Shown here in pieces: positions 44,530 to 54,692 of a DNA stretch of 64,000 bases. The stretch is taken from positions 41,535,546-41,599,545 of the forward strand of contig CM028326.1 of assembly GCA_016647705.1 (NCBI GenBank). The letters run 5' to 3'. Position 1 is the first letter of the stretch. Each line of letters opens with the position of its first letter. The notes beneath the pieces were generated by a model. That model made no database searches and was not told the origin of the DNA. It was given only the letters and a program-made list of their open reading frames with translations. This DNA comes from Eucommia ulmoides. Lineage: Eukaryota; Streptophyta; Magnoliopsida; Garryales; Eucommiaceae. The position numbers and the translations under genes are program-made.

Positions 44530-44870
44530 GATCTTGGGCCTCTTTCAACTCCAAACGTTTATCTCATGCGGTGATACTTTTTCACACAATTACAACTTGA
44601 CCACTAACCTCTTTTCAGTGAGATAAACCCAATAATCTTCCCCTCACATATCGCACTTTTGGTCGGCTAACTCTCAACCAGTCTCTCCCTTGGCTATTGG
44701 ACTATAGTTGTTGTAACCTGAGCTATGATACCAATGTAGGGTGGTTTGGGGGCTCTCTCAACGTGAATAGTTATCTCATGAGATGAATCTTTCCCTCATA
44801 CTTATAACTTGACTACCAATCTCTTCCACATCCGACGTGAGATAAACTCAACATATAAGATTAAAATATT
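44530..44870. repeat. Diverged repeat pair GAGATAAAC(C/T)CAA
   Basis: Two related blocks, each with CTCTYTCAAC, TTATCTCATGMGRTGA, ACTTGACYACYAAYCTCTT and GTGAGATAAACYCAA, lie about 220 bp apart. This looks like a dispersed plant repeat present twice; class unknown. Confidence 0.6.
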
Positions 44871-45182
44871 TATGGGATTGCTATGGAATAATTATTACTA
44901 TTTTTATGTTTGGTTGTTTTGGGATTAAATATGAGAATATAATGAATTATCAAATAAAATATGTTAATTATACTCTTGAATATTTTAAAAAATAGACAAC
45001 TTTGTATGAAACCTAATAAAACTCCGAAAAACTTTGTTGAAATAATGACTGAACAATAAAAATGTTTTTTTTTTTTTTAATGTTAAAATTATTGTTGACA
45101 TTTTCAGAGTTCCTAAAACATTGTGGTGACAGTATCGGAGGTCCAAAAATATTCTAGTGAGTTGAAACTTCGATGATATTCC

Positions 45183-45234
45183 AACAATGTTGTCAGAATT
45201 TCCATGAAATTGTTGGATCTCTGACAACATTGTT
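45183..45234. repeat. Perfect 15-bp inverted repeat (hairpin)
   Basis: AACAATGTTGTCAGA at 45183-45197 and TCTGACAACATTGTT at 45220-45234, separated by 22 nt. It lies inside intron 2 of the stress-protein gene. Confidence 0.9.
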
Positions 45235-45621
45235 AAAAAGGTGAGTTGATAATGAAAACAATTATTCTACCAATATTTTTTCGCTTTGAATCACATTACT
45301 CATCACCTATAATACAAAGTTCAATTTGGGATTCACAAATCCCATGAATATTTAAAGGATTAGCGAATACCTAATAATGAGAATGAAAATTAATTCCGCG
45401 TACTATAATTATTGTACCACATGAAACTTACTGTAATATTTTGCATGAATATAGTGCCGACGATTTTGAAGTTGTGACAAAATTATTGAATTTTTCAGAA
45501 AGTAAGTGTAATAATAATAAAAAGTAGGCACCATTTGGTAATTAACTTTTATTAAAAAAATACTTTAAAAAAATGTTACTGCCTTAACTTTTTTTTTTTT
45601 AGACAAAAGAATAATTTTCAG

Positions 45622-45670
45622 TTTTTGAAAATTTTCATTTCGGGGTTTGAAAATTTTCATTTCGGGGTTT
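45622..45670. repeat. 22-bp direct tandem duplication
   Basis: TTTGAAAATTTTCATTTCGGGG occurs twice without interruption; the perfect match points to a recent slippage event. Confidence 0.9.
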
Positions 45671-46680
45671 GACACTGAACTTCCACCAAAATTTCGTTTT
45701 AATTTTAACATATAAAACCTTAAAGTTTTTTAATTGTCTTACTATCACTGACCCAGTTACAATTTTAAACAGAAAACAGTCACATGTTATGCATGACTGT
45801 TTTAAAAAGATTTTATAGACAATTTCAGTCTTCTCATTTTCTACGCTTCTCATTCTTGCCAAAATACTCAGAAATATACACATAATGTATATATTTAAAA
45901 GAAATTGTAAGGAGGAAAGGAAAATGTTGAAAGTACCCATAAATTCTACTGAAAATAATTAGGCACACGAAAGTTGACTGTTTATCATCTAAAAGTGTAA
46001 TGAAGTTATTAATTTGGACTAAAGTGGGGTGATTATGAAACTTCAAGGTATTATAGATTGCAACTATAGAGGCCAAAGTATAATGATGGTCAAACTTAAG
46101 GGTTGCAAAGTGTCAAAACTCATTTTTTTGAAGTTGTTTGGGGGTACGAGAAACAAACAGAAGAAAGACAACAAAGATGATGTTGTTTTCAAGTTTAATT
46201 TTCTATCCGGAGTAGAAGTGCACGTTTGCGTCACCAATTATTAATGTTGTATTTATTTTTCGGAAATTACTAATTTATTATTCACTAAATAAATATAATA
46301 GCTACATGCACAGCAGAGCAGGCCATACATGCACACACCACTTCTTAATTCTTAGCAACCAATGGGACCTATTAATTCCTCTCCTGTCACTTTTCCTCCT
46401 TTTCTTACACTTTCTTCCTAGAAACTACAATGGGGACGCATCACAATTCAATTAAATTTTAAAAATTGAACAGATTATTGTTTTTTTTATTAATAATTAA
46501 AATTAATATTTTCAGTTATCTTGCTAAACATGTTTAGATTTAAAATTTTAATTTTATCAAATAAATTTTAAATATTTTTATTTACTTAAAATTTTCAATA
46601 CTGTTAAACATGCAAAAAGTAATACAAAATGAATGAAATACATTAATTTGAGCTCAAGAATCAAATGAATGGAGACATAC

Positions 46681-46802
46681 CTGTACAGGAAGCTCCGATC
46701 ATGGAGTCCAACCACCAGCGTCGAAGCTCCAATCTCCGCCACCACGGCGGCGATCCTCCCTCCCTCCTCATCTCCCTCTGTCACTATTATCTCCGTCTTC
46801 GT
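46681..46802 (-). CDS. Universal stress protein-like gene, exon 2
   Basis: 122 nt on the minus strand between acceptor AATTCAG and donor GTATGT. It encodes TKTEIIVTEGDEEGGRIA and then IGASTLVVGLHDRSFLYR, the end of the USP alpha/beta fold with the nucleotide-contacting VVGLHDRS turn. Joining exon 1 gives NNFPN-TKTEIIVTEG with the frame kept. Confidence 0.92.
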
Positions 46803-46873
46803 CTGAATTATACGCATGAAATTCAGATCATTGAATTAAAAGGAGAAGAAGATTCGAATTGATTAGTTATTAC

Positions 46874-47089
46874 GTTGGGGAAGTTGTTGCAGATCTCTCT
46901 GAAAGAGAGGGCCAATTGGTAGCCTTTGAGGCGGACCTTCTTCCTCTTCTTCTTCTTGGTCATGGACGGGAACACGTGAAGCAGAGTCATTACGTCGTCG
47001 TAACGGACGAGGTTGTGCAGTGCCCACCGGAGAGCTGTTCTTGAGGCCTCCACGTCTTCCACTAGTACCACTATTTTCCGACTATCCAT
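46874..47089 (-). CDS. Universal stress protein-like gene, exon 1 with start codon
   Basis: The ATG at 47089-47087 opens MDSRKIVVLVEDVEASRTAL and continues RWALHNLV and MTLLHVFPS to ICNNFPN, the first strands and helix of a universal stress protein (USP/PF00582; adenine nucleotide alpha hydrolase-like fold). The 72-codon exon ends at donor AAC|GTAATA; intron 1 is 71 bp. A KKKKRKK run follows FPSMT. Plant USPs of this type are small cytosolic proteins tied to stress and development; the exact role here is unknown. The start is supported by being the first ATG before the conserved KIVVLVE strand. A CT/GA repeat lies just upstream, and a MULE sits 183 bp from the start. Confidence 0.93.
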
Positions 47090-47096
47090 TCCCCCC

Positions 47097-47099
<3 letters not shown>

Positions 47100-47130
<31 letters not shown>
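47100..47130. repeat. (CT)n microsatellite in the stress-gene 5' region
   Basis: About 15 CT units on the plus strand, i.e. a GA repeat in the 5' UTR or promoter of the minus-strand gene that starts at 47089. GA repeats are common in plant 5' leaders. Confidence 0.9.
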
Positions 47131-47272
47131 GATTATATTATACATACATATATATATATGTGAGAAGCTCCTCACTCTCTCTCTCGATTGGTTTCTTGTG
47201 TGATCTGTCATGTTACTCTGTCTCTCCTCTTGTTATACAGTTTCTCAGAGTTGTTTATCATATAATTAAAAA

Positions 47273-48791
47273 GGGTTTATTTCATCTATCTCTCCCTTGT
47301 TCTTTTACATTAAACCATATATCTCCCCTATCTTTTGATAAATACCAACCATCCTCTTATAGTTTTACAATTTAAACCATATATCTCCCCTAACAGTAAA
47401 AAATTGTTGACATAACATTGTTATTGACAATATTACCCTTGAAATATTTTGACTCCAATAAAATTACAAAAATGTCCTTCTTTAATTTAATTCATTTGAC
47501 AAATATACCCCTCTATGGGAATAGCTCTTATAACCCACTTTTGTTTATGTGTGTAGTGTGTGCAGTACTCCGGCGAAGTAATGGCCACCACCTCCAACCA
47601 TCAACACACACTTCTCCCAAGTTCCAAACCCCTCCCCCTCCCCTATTCATGATCTCCTCTCCACCCCCACCTCACCATGGTATCAGTCACCTCCACTCAT
47701 CACCATGGTTTTATGACCAAAAAAAATCGCCATGGTTTTAGAGAGAAAATAGAGAAAGAGATTTTAGAGAGAGAGTAGAGAGAGAAGTGGAGGTTTAAAT
47801 GGTGGGTTCATGCTTTGGGGGTGTCAAGAGGGAACGCCAGGAGGAGAAGGAGGAGGTAGTGATGGTGGAGTTGCAGGTGTCATTGTGTTTGGCTGAGATG
47901 GAGGAGTTGCAGGGGCTGGCGGAGGGGGAGGGGTGGTGGTGGGTTGTGGCGGAAGGGGCGGTGGAGAAGAATTTGGCGGCGGTGATGGTGTGGCCATCTT
48001 ATCCAACACCCAAATGTAGAAGAAAAAAATCTACACAAACTAGAAAAAAAAAATTAAAAAAAAAAATAAAGATCAAAGAACTCTTGCCATCGGCCATCCA
48101 AAAATCCAAAATCAATTTATCATCAATCACACAATTTTCTTCCCTAAAAATCAAATCTCAAGTAGAACTCTATCATCAAATCACTAAACATATGAGAACA
48201 AATTCCTAATCATCGAACACAATCCAAGCAAAACCCAAAACACCAAACAACTTTCAGATCAAAATTATGAAACCCAGATCGGATACAAGCAGCGTTACTC
48301 CCTCCCTCCCAAATCCGTTGCCGCTCTGACGCGGCGTCACTTTCTCCTTCCCAGATTCATCGAGGCGGCGACGGATTTGGTCCCTCCTTCCCAGATCCAT
48401 CGCAGCGATGAAGGATCTGCACCAGATCCGAACCTTCAACCACTATGATCCTCCGACAACCCCGATGATGTTTCTACTCTTCGATGATGACGACTAAACC
48501 AAGCAACCTCCGACGACCTTCAACCCCTCCGACGGGCTCTTCCTTGCAACGAATGGATACAAATGAAAAGGGTGAAGAATTGTTCAGCTTGTGCACCATT
48601 GTGAGGAAAAAAATTAGGAGGGTAAATCAGTAATTTTATTTAGAACATTTTCAATTGTATAATAAGGTGGGGGCATTTACGTCTTTTTGCACACAAAAAT
48701 CAGTCAAAGGGGATGACTGATATTTGCAAAAGGATAAGGAAGGTATGTGGTATAGTACAAAAAGATAAGAGAGGTGAATGACATAAACCCT
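47273..48791. mobile_element. MULE with perfect 9-bp TSD upstream of the stress gene
   Basis: Ends GGGTTTATTTCATCTATCTC and, reversed, AGGGTTTATGTCATTCACCTC form inverted repeats that stay recognisable for over 80 bp. A perfect 9-bp TSD AATTAAAAA flanks it (47264-47272 and 48792-48800). 1519 bp, no transposase. The interior is GC-rich in two parts (47560-47960 and 48290-48560) and holds a proline-rich frame, so it is a Pack-MULE candidate. Confidence 0.92.
47822..48009 (-). CDS. Proline-rich ORF carried by the MULE, possible captured gene fragment
   Basis: A 61-codon frame begins MLDKMATPSPPPNSS and continues as alternating Pro/Thr/Ser blocks (PPPPPAPATPPSQP) before a stop. The composition resembles the extracellular N terminus of proline-rich extensin-like receptor kinases (PERK) or similar cell-wall proteins. 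It may be a captured first exon. Low complexity makes the assignment weak, and it could be a fortuitous frame. It is within the MULE and reads on the minus strand, the same strand as the stress gene. Confidence 0.4.
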
Positions 48792-48800
48792 AATTAAAAA

Positions 48801-48985
48801 TTCAAATAAATTTACACCATATATTTGAAAAAATTACCAAATAAATTTACAGATAGATTTTAAAAAATTACCAAACCCACATAAAACTAATGGTACTCCC
48901 AACCTTATTAAAACCGAAAGTACGACTCCTGCTTTACCTAAAAAAATAAAATCCCACCCCATTACACAGTTTAAAATAAGGATGA
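48801..48985. other. Short flank between MULE and LTR element
   Basis: AT-rich, repeats AAAATTACCAAA; nothing else seen. Confidence 0.4.
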
Positions 48986-49450
48986 TGTTGGAATATTTTT
49001 TATGGGCAAACATTTATTGAATTAATTGTTTTACAAAAATGGGTTAATGAATAGTCTATTATTTAAGCAGCCCAAATAATCAGTTATCATATTTCGATTT
49101 GGGTTGTGATGTCTTTTACGTAGAAGTCCAATTAAGTGGCAAGTGTAAGTTTAGGATTTCGTTGAAACCTGTTATGGAAGGGCCCAGCGAGAAACCTTAG
49201 TATATAAAACTAGGTCCCCTACCTAGTCTACATTAAGGGGTTTCTTTTTATTGAGAGTCGTCACCATAATAATCTAGATCATATGGAGGAAGACCTAATT
49301 AGTAATCCGCTGCGACAGATTCAATCTCTTGTGATGGCCCAAACATGTATATATTCGACTATCGTTCTTTATTATTGTATCATAATATTCATGTATGCTT
49401 TAATTTATTAATTAATTCTATATTATTGTGATTATGAGATATAATTAACA
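48986..49450 (+). repeat. 5' LTR of the non-coding retroelement
   Basis: 465 bp, aligned over its whole length with 58630-59094. Shared blocks: AAAATGGGTTAATG, AATAGTCTATTATTTAA, AAATAATCAGT, GGGGTTTCTTT, AATAATCTAGATCATA and TTATTAATTAATTC. A TATATAAAACTAGG stretch at about 49200 may serve as TATA box. Confidence 0.88.
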
Positions 49451-49452
49451 TG

Positions 49453-49465
49453 TGGTATCAGAGCC
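49453..49465 (+). other. Primer-binding site, initiator tRNA-Met type
   Basis: TGGTATCAGAGCC two bases after the LTR end; identical to the usual plant copia primer-binding core. Confidence 0.9.
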
Positions 49466-52400
49466 TACAAACATGATTTAGGATCGATAATTATTTTTTG
49501 AGATCTTTTTTTTATTTTCTGTTCTTTAACGAAATCGAAACTTGTGGGCATGATTTCATGAGATTTTTTGTTTTTATTAATTGTGAAACATTAGGGATTT
49601 TGTTCCTTTTATTTTAAACTTTAAATTGATATATGATGCATGCTATTTGATGGCCCAAATAGAGAGTATTTCGACGTTGCATTTTCAGCTACGAACCTTA
49701 GAAAACTCCCAAAGTCGAAACTTGGGGTCATGATTTCATGTAATTTTTTGTTTCGATTAACTGTAAAACCTTAGGGCTTTTGTTCCTCTTGTTTCAAGTT
49801 TTAATTTTATATATTATACATTCTATTTGGTTGCGTAATCAGAGAGTATTTCGTAGTTGAAGTTTCGGCTACGAAACCCCAGAAAAATCGAGGCTCACTT
49901 TTAAAATTGATGGAGATTGATGATTTTTTGGTTCCATTAAACGTTATAGATAGTTTTTAAATTAATATTCGGTACAAACCCATATAAAATTTGGTAGAAA
50001 TAAGGGTTAATATCGAATTTTAGGTTTTGGCCATGGAGGTGTATAAAATCGTTATTTTTTCTTCCTTTTGGTAAATAGTGTCTTGGTTTTTCTTCAATTA
50101 ATTGGTATAGGCATGTTAAAAATACATGAATCTACATAATCCCATAAAAAAAATGAAGAAAAACATTAGTTTTTAGGGTTTTTACCAGAGCGGGTCGAAA
50201 CCAAGTCAAGTGACCGGTTCAAACCCAGTTGAGGTTGAAGACAACCTCCAGCCTTGGTCTGCAAGCCCCACGCGCGACCCCAAGCATGTGGGGGAGCGTG
50301 AGACATCTTCTGGGATCTATTTTGGTTTTTTTTTTTTTTTTTTTTTCTATGCACTTGTTTTTTTGTCCTCTAATTTTCTATAAAATTTATTTTATTTTTT
50401 GAGGATTAAAAATAATTTTTAGTTAATTATTACTTATTATTTGATTTAATTAGCTTAAAATTAATTTTTGGCATGTTTTTCTATTGAAATTTTATAGAAA
50501 TTATGTTGATTGATTTGTAATGAGATTGCAGTACTCACTCTTCCTAGATTAAATTTTTTTTATGTGTACACTCCTAATTAGTTTTAATTCACATGAAACT
50601 TGTTAATTCACAAAGAATGCCAAGAACTTGAGATAAAGGATTGAGAAAATTCTCAATATTTTATTCAAACAAAAAACGTCTAGCCGTCAAGAGGCCTTGC
50701 ATAACATATATAAAGAAAAACCCTACATGCAAAAATTATAAAAATTGCGAAAATGTCCTTAATTCTTGAAGAATTATGAAATTATCGCATGAAATGAAAA
50801 AGTGACGTTTTGACCCTCGTAACGATAGAATTTGGCTAAAATCACTCCCGACATCGGGCATAGTCCGGTGATTTTGCTCAGGAGGCCGTTTCCACCCAAA
50901 AAAGTGGTATTTTTTGTTAGAAACGGTTACAGTTGACTTTCTGATCAAACCTGGCCTTTTTGGGTCTTTTGGGTCTTTGGGCTATTAAATCTCACTCCTG
51001 TTGCACTGCATCACCTTGATAATTATAAGGGCGGAGGTGGAGAAAACGATTTATCCAATTCACTTTTTTTCTCTGTTTTCTTTGTTGTTGACGGTCAAAA
51101 TCGACGATTCTTCGTTGAATGGACTCCAATTTTGGCTTCGTCTCCCATCACGGCGTCGGAGATTGTGTTCCTAAGGCAGAGTAGAAGGAGGGTCTGCAAC
51201 CTACCATGGTTTCGAAGGCGGCGCGACACAATGGAGAGGAAGATAGGGTTATGATTCGTCCCTGAAATTTGGCCTTAAAACTATGAAGGTTTTGACACTT
51301 TGTACCCCGAACATTTAACTAGAATCTCACTTGGTCCAACTAGTTTCAATTTAAACTTATAAGATGACTTTTTAACTTTATATGTTCTTTTCTAAAGTGT
51401 AATGAATTGAAACTAGTAAGAAGGGTTAATTACACAATTAACCTCTAAAGATTAGAGATTGTGTAAATTTAATTTTTCTTATACATATTGCAAATAGTAT
51501 GCAATTTAATGTAAATTAAGGATTTTATACTAATTACAGCACGATGTTAAATCTATCTTAGATTTTTTTGTTTTATGGTGATTGACACTTTAGTGTGTAG
51601 ATTTTTTTAAAAATCACAATTAGTAGTGGGGAGAAGATTTGGTGGTCCTTTGGAATTAGAGTAACTGGGTAGTCGATTGCAGTTGCTTAAATTAAGCAGA
51701 CTGTGCCCACTAGAGTTGATGGGTTTGTGGAAGCACATAAATCTCGTTGCATACTGGGAAAATAAATGCCTATAAATTATGTACTCAATTTCTGTCGCGT
51801 GAGATGAATATTTTGAATTTTGGCTAATGCGAGAGTATTGTGGTAGAAATTGATTTTCGTCTACTGATCCCCACAAGCCTCTTAGTTTCCATCCCCCTCG
51901 GCGGAGACTAGACTATTGTTTCTAAACAATAACATTAATAACAATGAAAATAAGATGAACCAACAAGCAAACATTAGAGGTGAACCTTTTTTGACGAGGC
52001 TTGAAACTAGATTTTTTTTTGTTCATTATTTGGCATATAGTACAATATTAGAGGTAATGGTGTATTGTGAATAAATGCTTGAATCGGGAATATGATCTTA
52101 AGATCTTAACTTTAGTATCCATTAGTAGGATTTGTTAAGCTTGAATGGATCATGAGGGGCCAAATTATACTAGGACAAATTCAATATTCCATTAAGATAA
52201 GATTTCTATAATTCTTTATCCCTAATTTTTTCATCTACACATATAAGGTTTTGATCATTGTATAAGTAATATTAGCCAGTGTCTTGACAGTTTCTATTGC
52301 TTTAATGAGTTGAAGTACATAAATGTTGATTTTAATAAAAATCATTTAATATCATATGTGTTGTTAAAAGGGTCAAGTAAGGAAAATGAATTTTAACATA

Positions 52401-53417
52401 TTGAATTCGACACATTAATGTTGGACTTTTTGAAAATCGTTTGTAGTGGTTTGTGAAGTTTACCCTATGTGTGAGGGGGCGTGTTAAATCCCCACATTAT
52501 TCATGTATTTGATGGTCAGGAATCCTAAAGTGGTTCGACTCCTTATTTTTCTATTTGTTGTCTTTTTGAAATATTTACATGATGAGTGATATGATTGAAA
52601 AAATTATATCCTTGTTTTGTTTTGGTAACTTGATGGAAGCTGAATTGAATAGAGCACTGTTGAGAAGTGGTCGTAGATAATCAGATGTATGATATGTATT
52701 CAGGATTCTTAGTGAGTTAAATATGATGTTAATAACCAATTTGGTTATTACTGCACCTTCCATCCCCAAAAATGAGATATTTCATTTTTCGAATTTGGGC
52801 CATGTTTGGGGGAATATATTTGCGTTTTGGAATGAAAGAAAAGTACTGAATTGTTTTTGTACAATTTCGCATGAGTTTCTTCTTATATTGTCTGAGTCTT
52901 AAAGTATTTAATGGGCCATACATATATTCTGATGGGCCTGTTGGGCCATTATTTATTTATTAATTGACAAATCTAATGGAATTACTAATATGGATAAATT
53001 ATTCACGAACATATGAGAAGATCTTGAATCAGAAACACTATCACCGTGACTAGAATATCTTGGTAGAGATCTAGGTTTGGACTCATTATATAGATATTGA
53101 TTTTGGATTTGGGCCTATATAATATCTCAATCAACTGAACTTTCTTAGTTACAATTTTCGGCCTTTGAGGTTTATATTAAGGAGCCCATTAAAAAAATAC
53201 TAATTATGATTAATTATAATTTTTCAATTTTTTAAGCCCTTAATTTTTTATTCTATATAAAGACTAATTTAATAATTAGTTTCAGAGTGTAATAAAATTG
53301 TTATTCAAATTCTTGTAACTATGATTGATCGTTAATAACTGGAAGTACATTTTGTAATGTACTTCATCTTGTTTTGATCATGTGCATACATGTCACTAAT
53401 ATGCATTATTATGGTTG
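49466..53417 (+). other. Internal region of the LTR element, no coding motif recognised
   Basis: About 4 kb, AT-rich with one GC-rich patch (51000-51250). A direct repeat pair TCGAAACTTGTGGGCATGATT / TCGAAACTTGGGGTCATGATT at about 49540 and 49710 marks a 170-bp duplication. The 89-codon minus-strand frame at 51607-51876 and others are not recognised. No gag or pol signature seen on either strand. Confidence 0.6.
53342..53365. repeat. Perfect 10-bp hairpin
   Basis: GAAGTACATT and AATGTACTTC around a TTGT loop, just upstream of the 190-bp tandem array. Confidence 0.9.
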
Positions 53418-54370
53418 AGCAATATAGTTTAATTTTTTTATTTTGAAACAGTTGCTTGTGAATTGTTGAGGTTATTTTAGCAAAGTGATTTAACCAATAT
53501 AATTTGTAAGTTTTCGAATTCCTATTTTGTTGATAGAATTTTTTTTGATTAATTTGTACATTCACCTTCCCAAAGGGGGTTATTGTGCAGATTAATTTAA
53601 TAACTGGGTAATATTGTTTAATTTTGCTATTTTGAAACGGTTGCTTGTGAATTGTTGAGTTTATTTTACTAAATTGATTTAACCAACATAATTTGCAAAT
53701 TTTCGAGTTCCTATTTTGTTGATGATTTTTTTTTTTAGTTTAATTTGTACATTTACCTGTCCAAAGGCGGTTATTGTGTAGATTAATTTAATGGCTGGAC
53801 AATATTGTTTAATATTTTTCATTTTGGAACGGTTATTTGTGAATTGTTGAGGTTATTTTACCAAAGTGATTTAACCAACATAGTTTGCAAGTTTTTAAAT
53901 TCTTATTTTGTTGATGAATTTTTTTTTAGATTAATTTGTACATTCACCTACCCAAAGGAAGTTATTATGTAGATTAATTTAATGACTGAGCAATATTGTT
54001 TAATTTTTCCATTTGGAACGATTGTTTGTGAATTGTTGATGTTATTTTATCAAAGTGATTTAACTAATATAGCTTGCAAGTTTTTGAATTTCTATTTTGT
54101 TGATGATTTATTTTTTAGATTAATTTATACATTTACCTACCCAAAGGGAGTTATTGTGCAAATTAATTTAATGGCTTGGAAATATTGTTTAATTTTTTCA
54201 TTTTCGAACGATTGCTTGTGAATTGTTGAGGTTATTTTACTAAAGTCATTTAACCAACATAGTTTGCAAGTTTTCGAATTCGTATTTTGTTGATGAGAAT
54301 TTTTTTAGATAAATTCATACATTCACCTGTCCAAAGGGGGTTATTATACAAATTGATTTAATTGCATGAG
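53418..54370. repeat. Five tandem units of about 190 bp
   Basis: The anchor GTTGCTTGTGAATTGTTGA or a close variant starts at 53451, 53640, 53832, 54021 and 54211, spacings of 189, 192, 189 and 190 bp. Each unit also has TGATTTAACCAACATA, CCTATTTTGTTGAT, TTAATTTGTACATTCACC and CCAAAGG..GTTATT. Units differ by roughly one base in ten by eye. The array lies within the non-coding LTR element. Confidence 0.93.
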
Positions 54371-54515
54371 GATATTATGTGAGATAAATAATTTGATAAA
54401 TTTGTTTACACAAAGGGAATAAATTTTGAAAGATTATTTATTTTATTATGTTTTGAAGGAAATATATGGATTTGAAGGTCAATCTATCCAAAGGAGATAA
54501 ATTTTTAAATCTGTA

Positions 54516-54620
54516 AATCTTTCTTATTTTATTGATCCTCATGATTAAAGAATAATTATTTATTGTAGACTCTACCTAAATAAGAGTTTATGGTAACACA
54601 ATTGATTCTTATATTGTATT
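54516..54620. repeat. Internal direct repeat of the LTR element, left copy
   Basis: TTGATCCTCATGATTAAAGAATAATT and GAGTTTATGGTAACA here match 57505-57600 (TTGATCCTCATACTTAAAGA, GAGTTTATGATGACG), on the other side of the nested LTR. Confidence 0.75.
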
Positions 54621-54692
54621 GTCTATATTTAATTGAGTATTTTACCCATTTCCCATAATTGATCTGGTTGTATTTTTTTGCGAAAGCAATTT

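Larger units (their letters stand above)
44359..46680 (-). other. Intron 2 of the universal stress protein-like gene (2.3 kb)
   Basis: Donor GTATGT at 46680-46675 and acceptor TTGCAG at 44364-44359, minus strand. It contains a diverged repeat pair at 44530-44870, a perfect 15-bp hairpin (45183-45234) and a 22-bp tandem duplication near 45626-45669. ORFs in it are AT-rich shadows. Confidence 0.8.

Noticed and set aside
51607-51876. 89-codon minus-strand ORF as a gene
   Set aside because: Not recognised and lies within the internal region of an LTR element with no supporting splice sites.
53418-54370. CRISPR-like array
   Set aside because: Units are 190-bp tandem copies without short repeat/unique spacer structure, in a plant genome.
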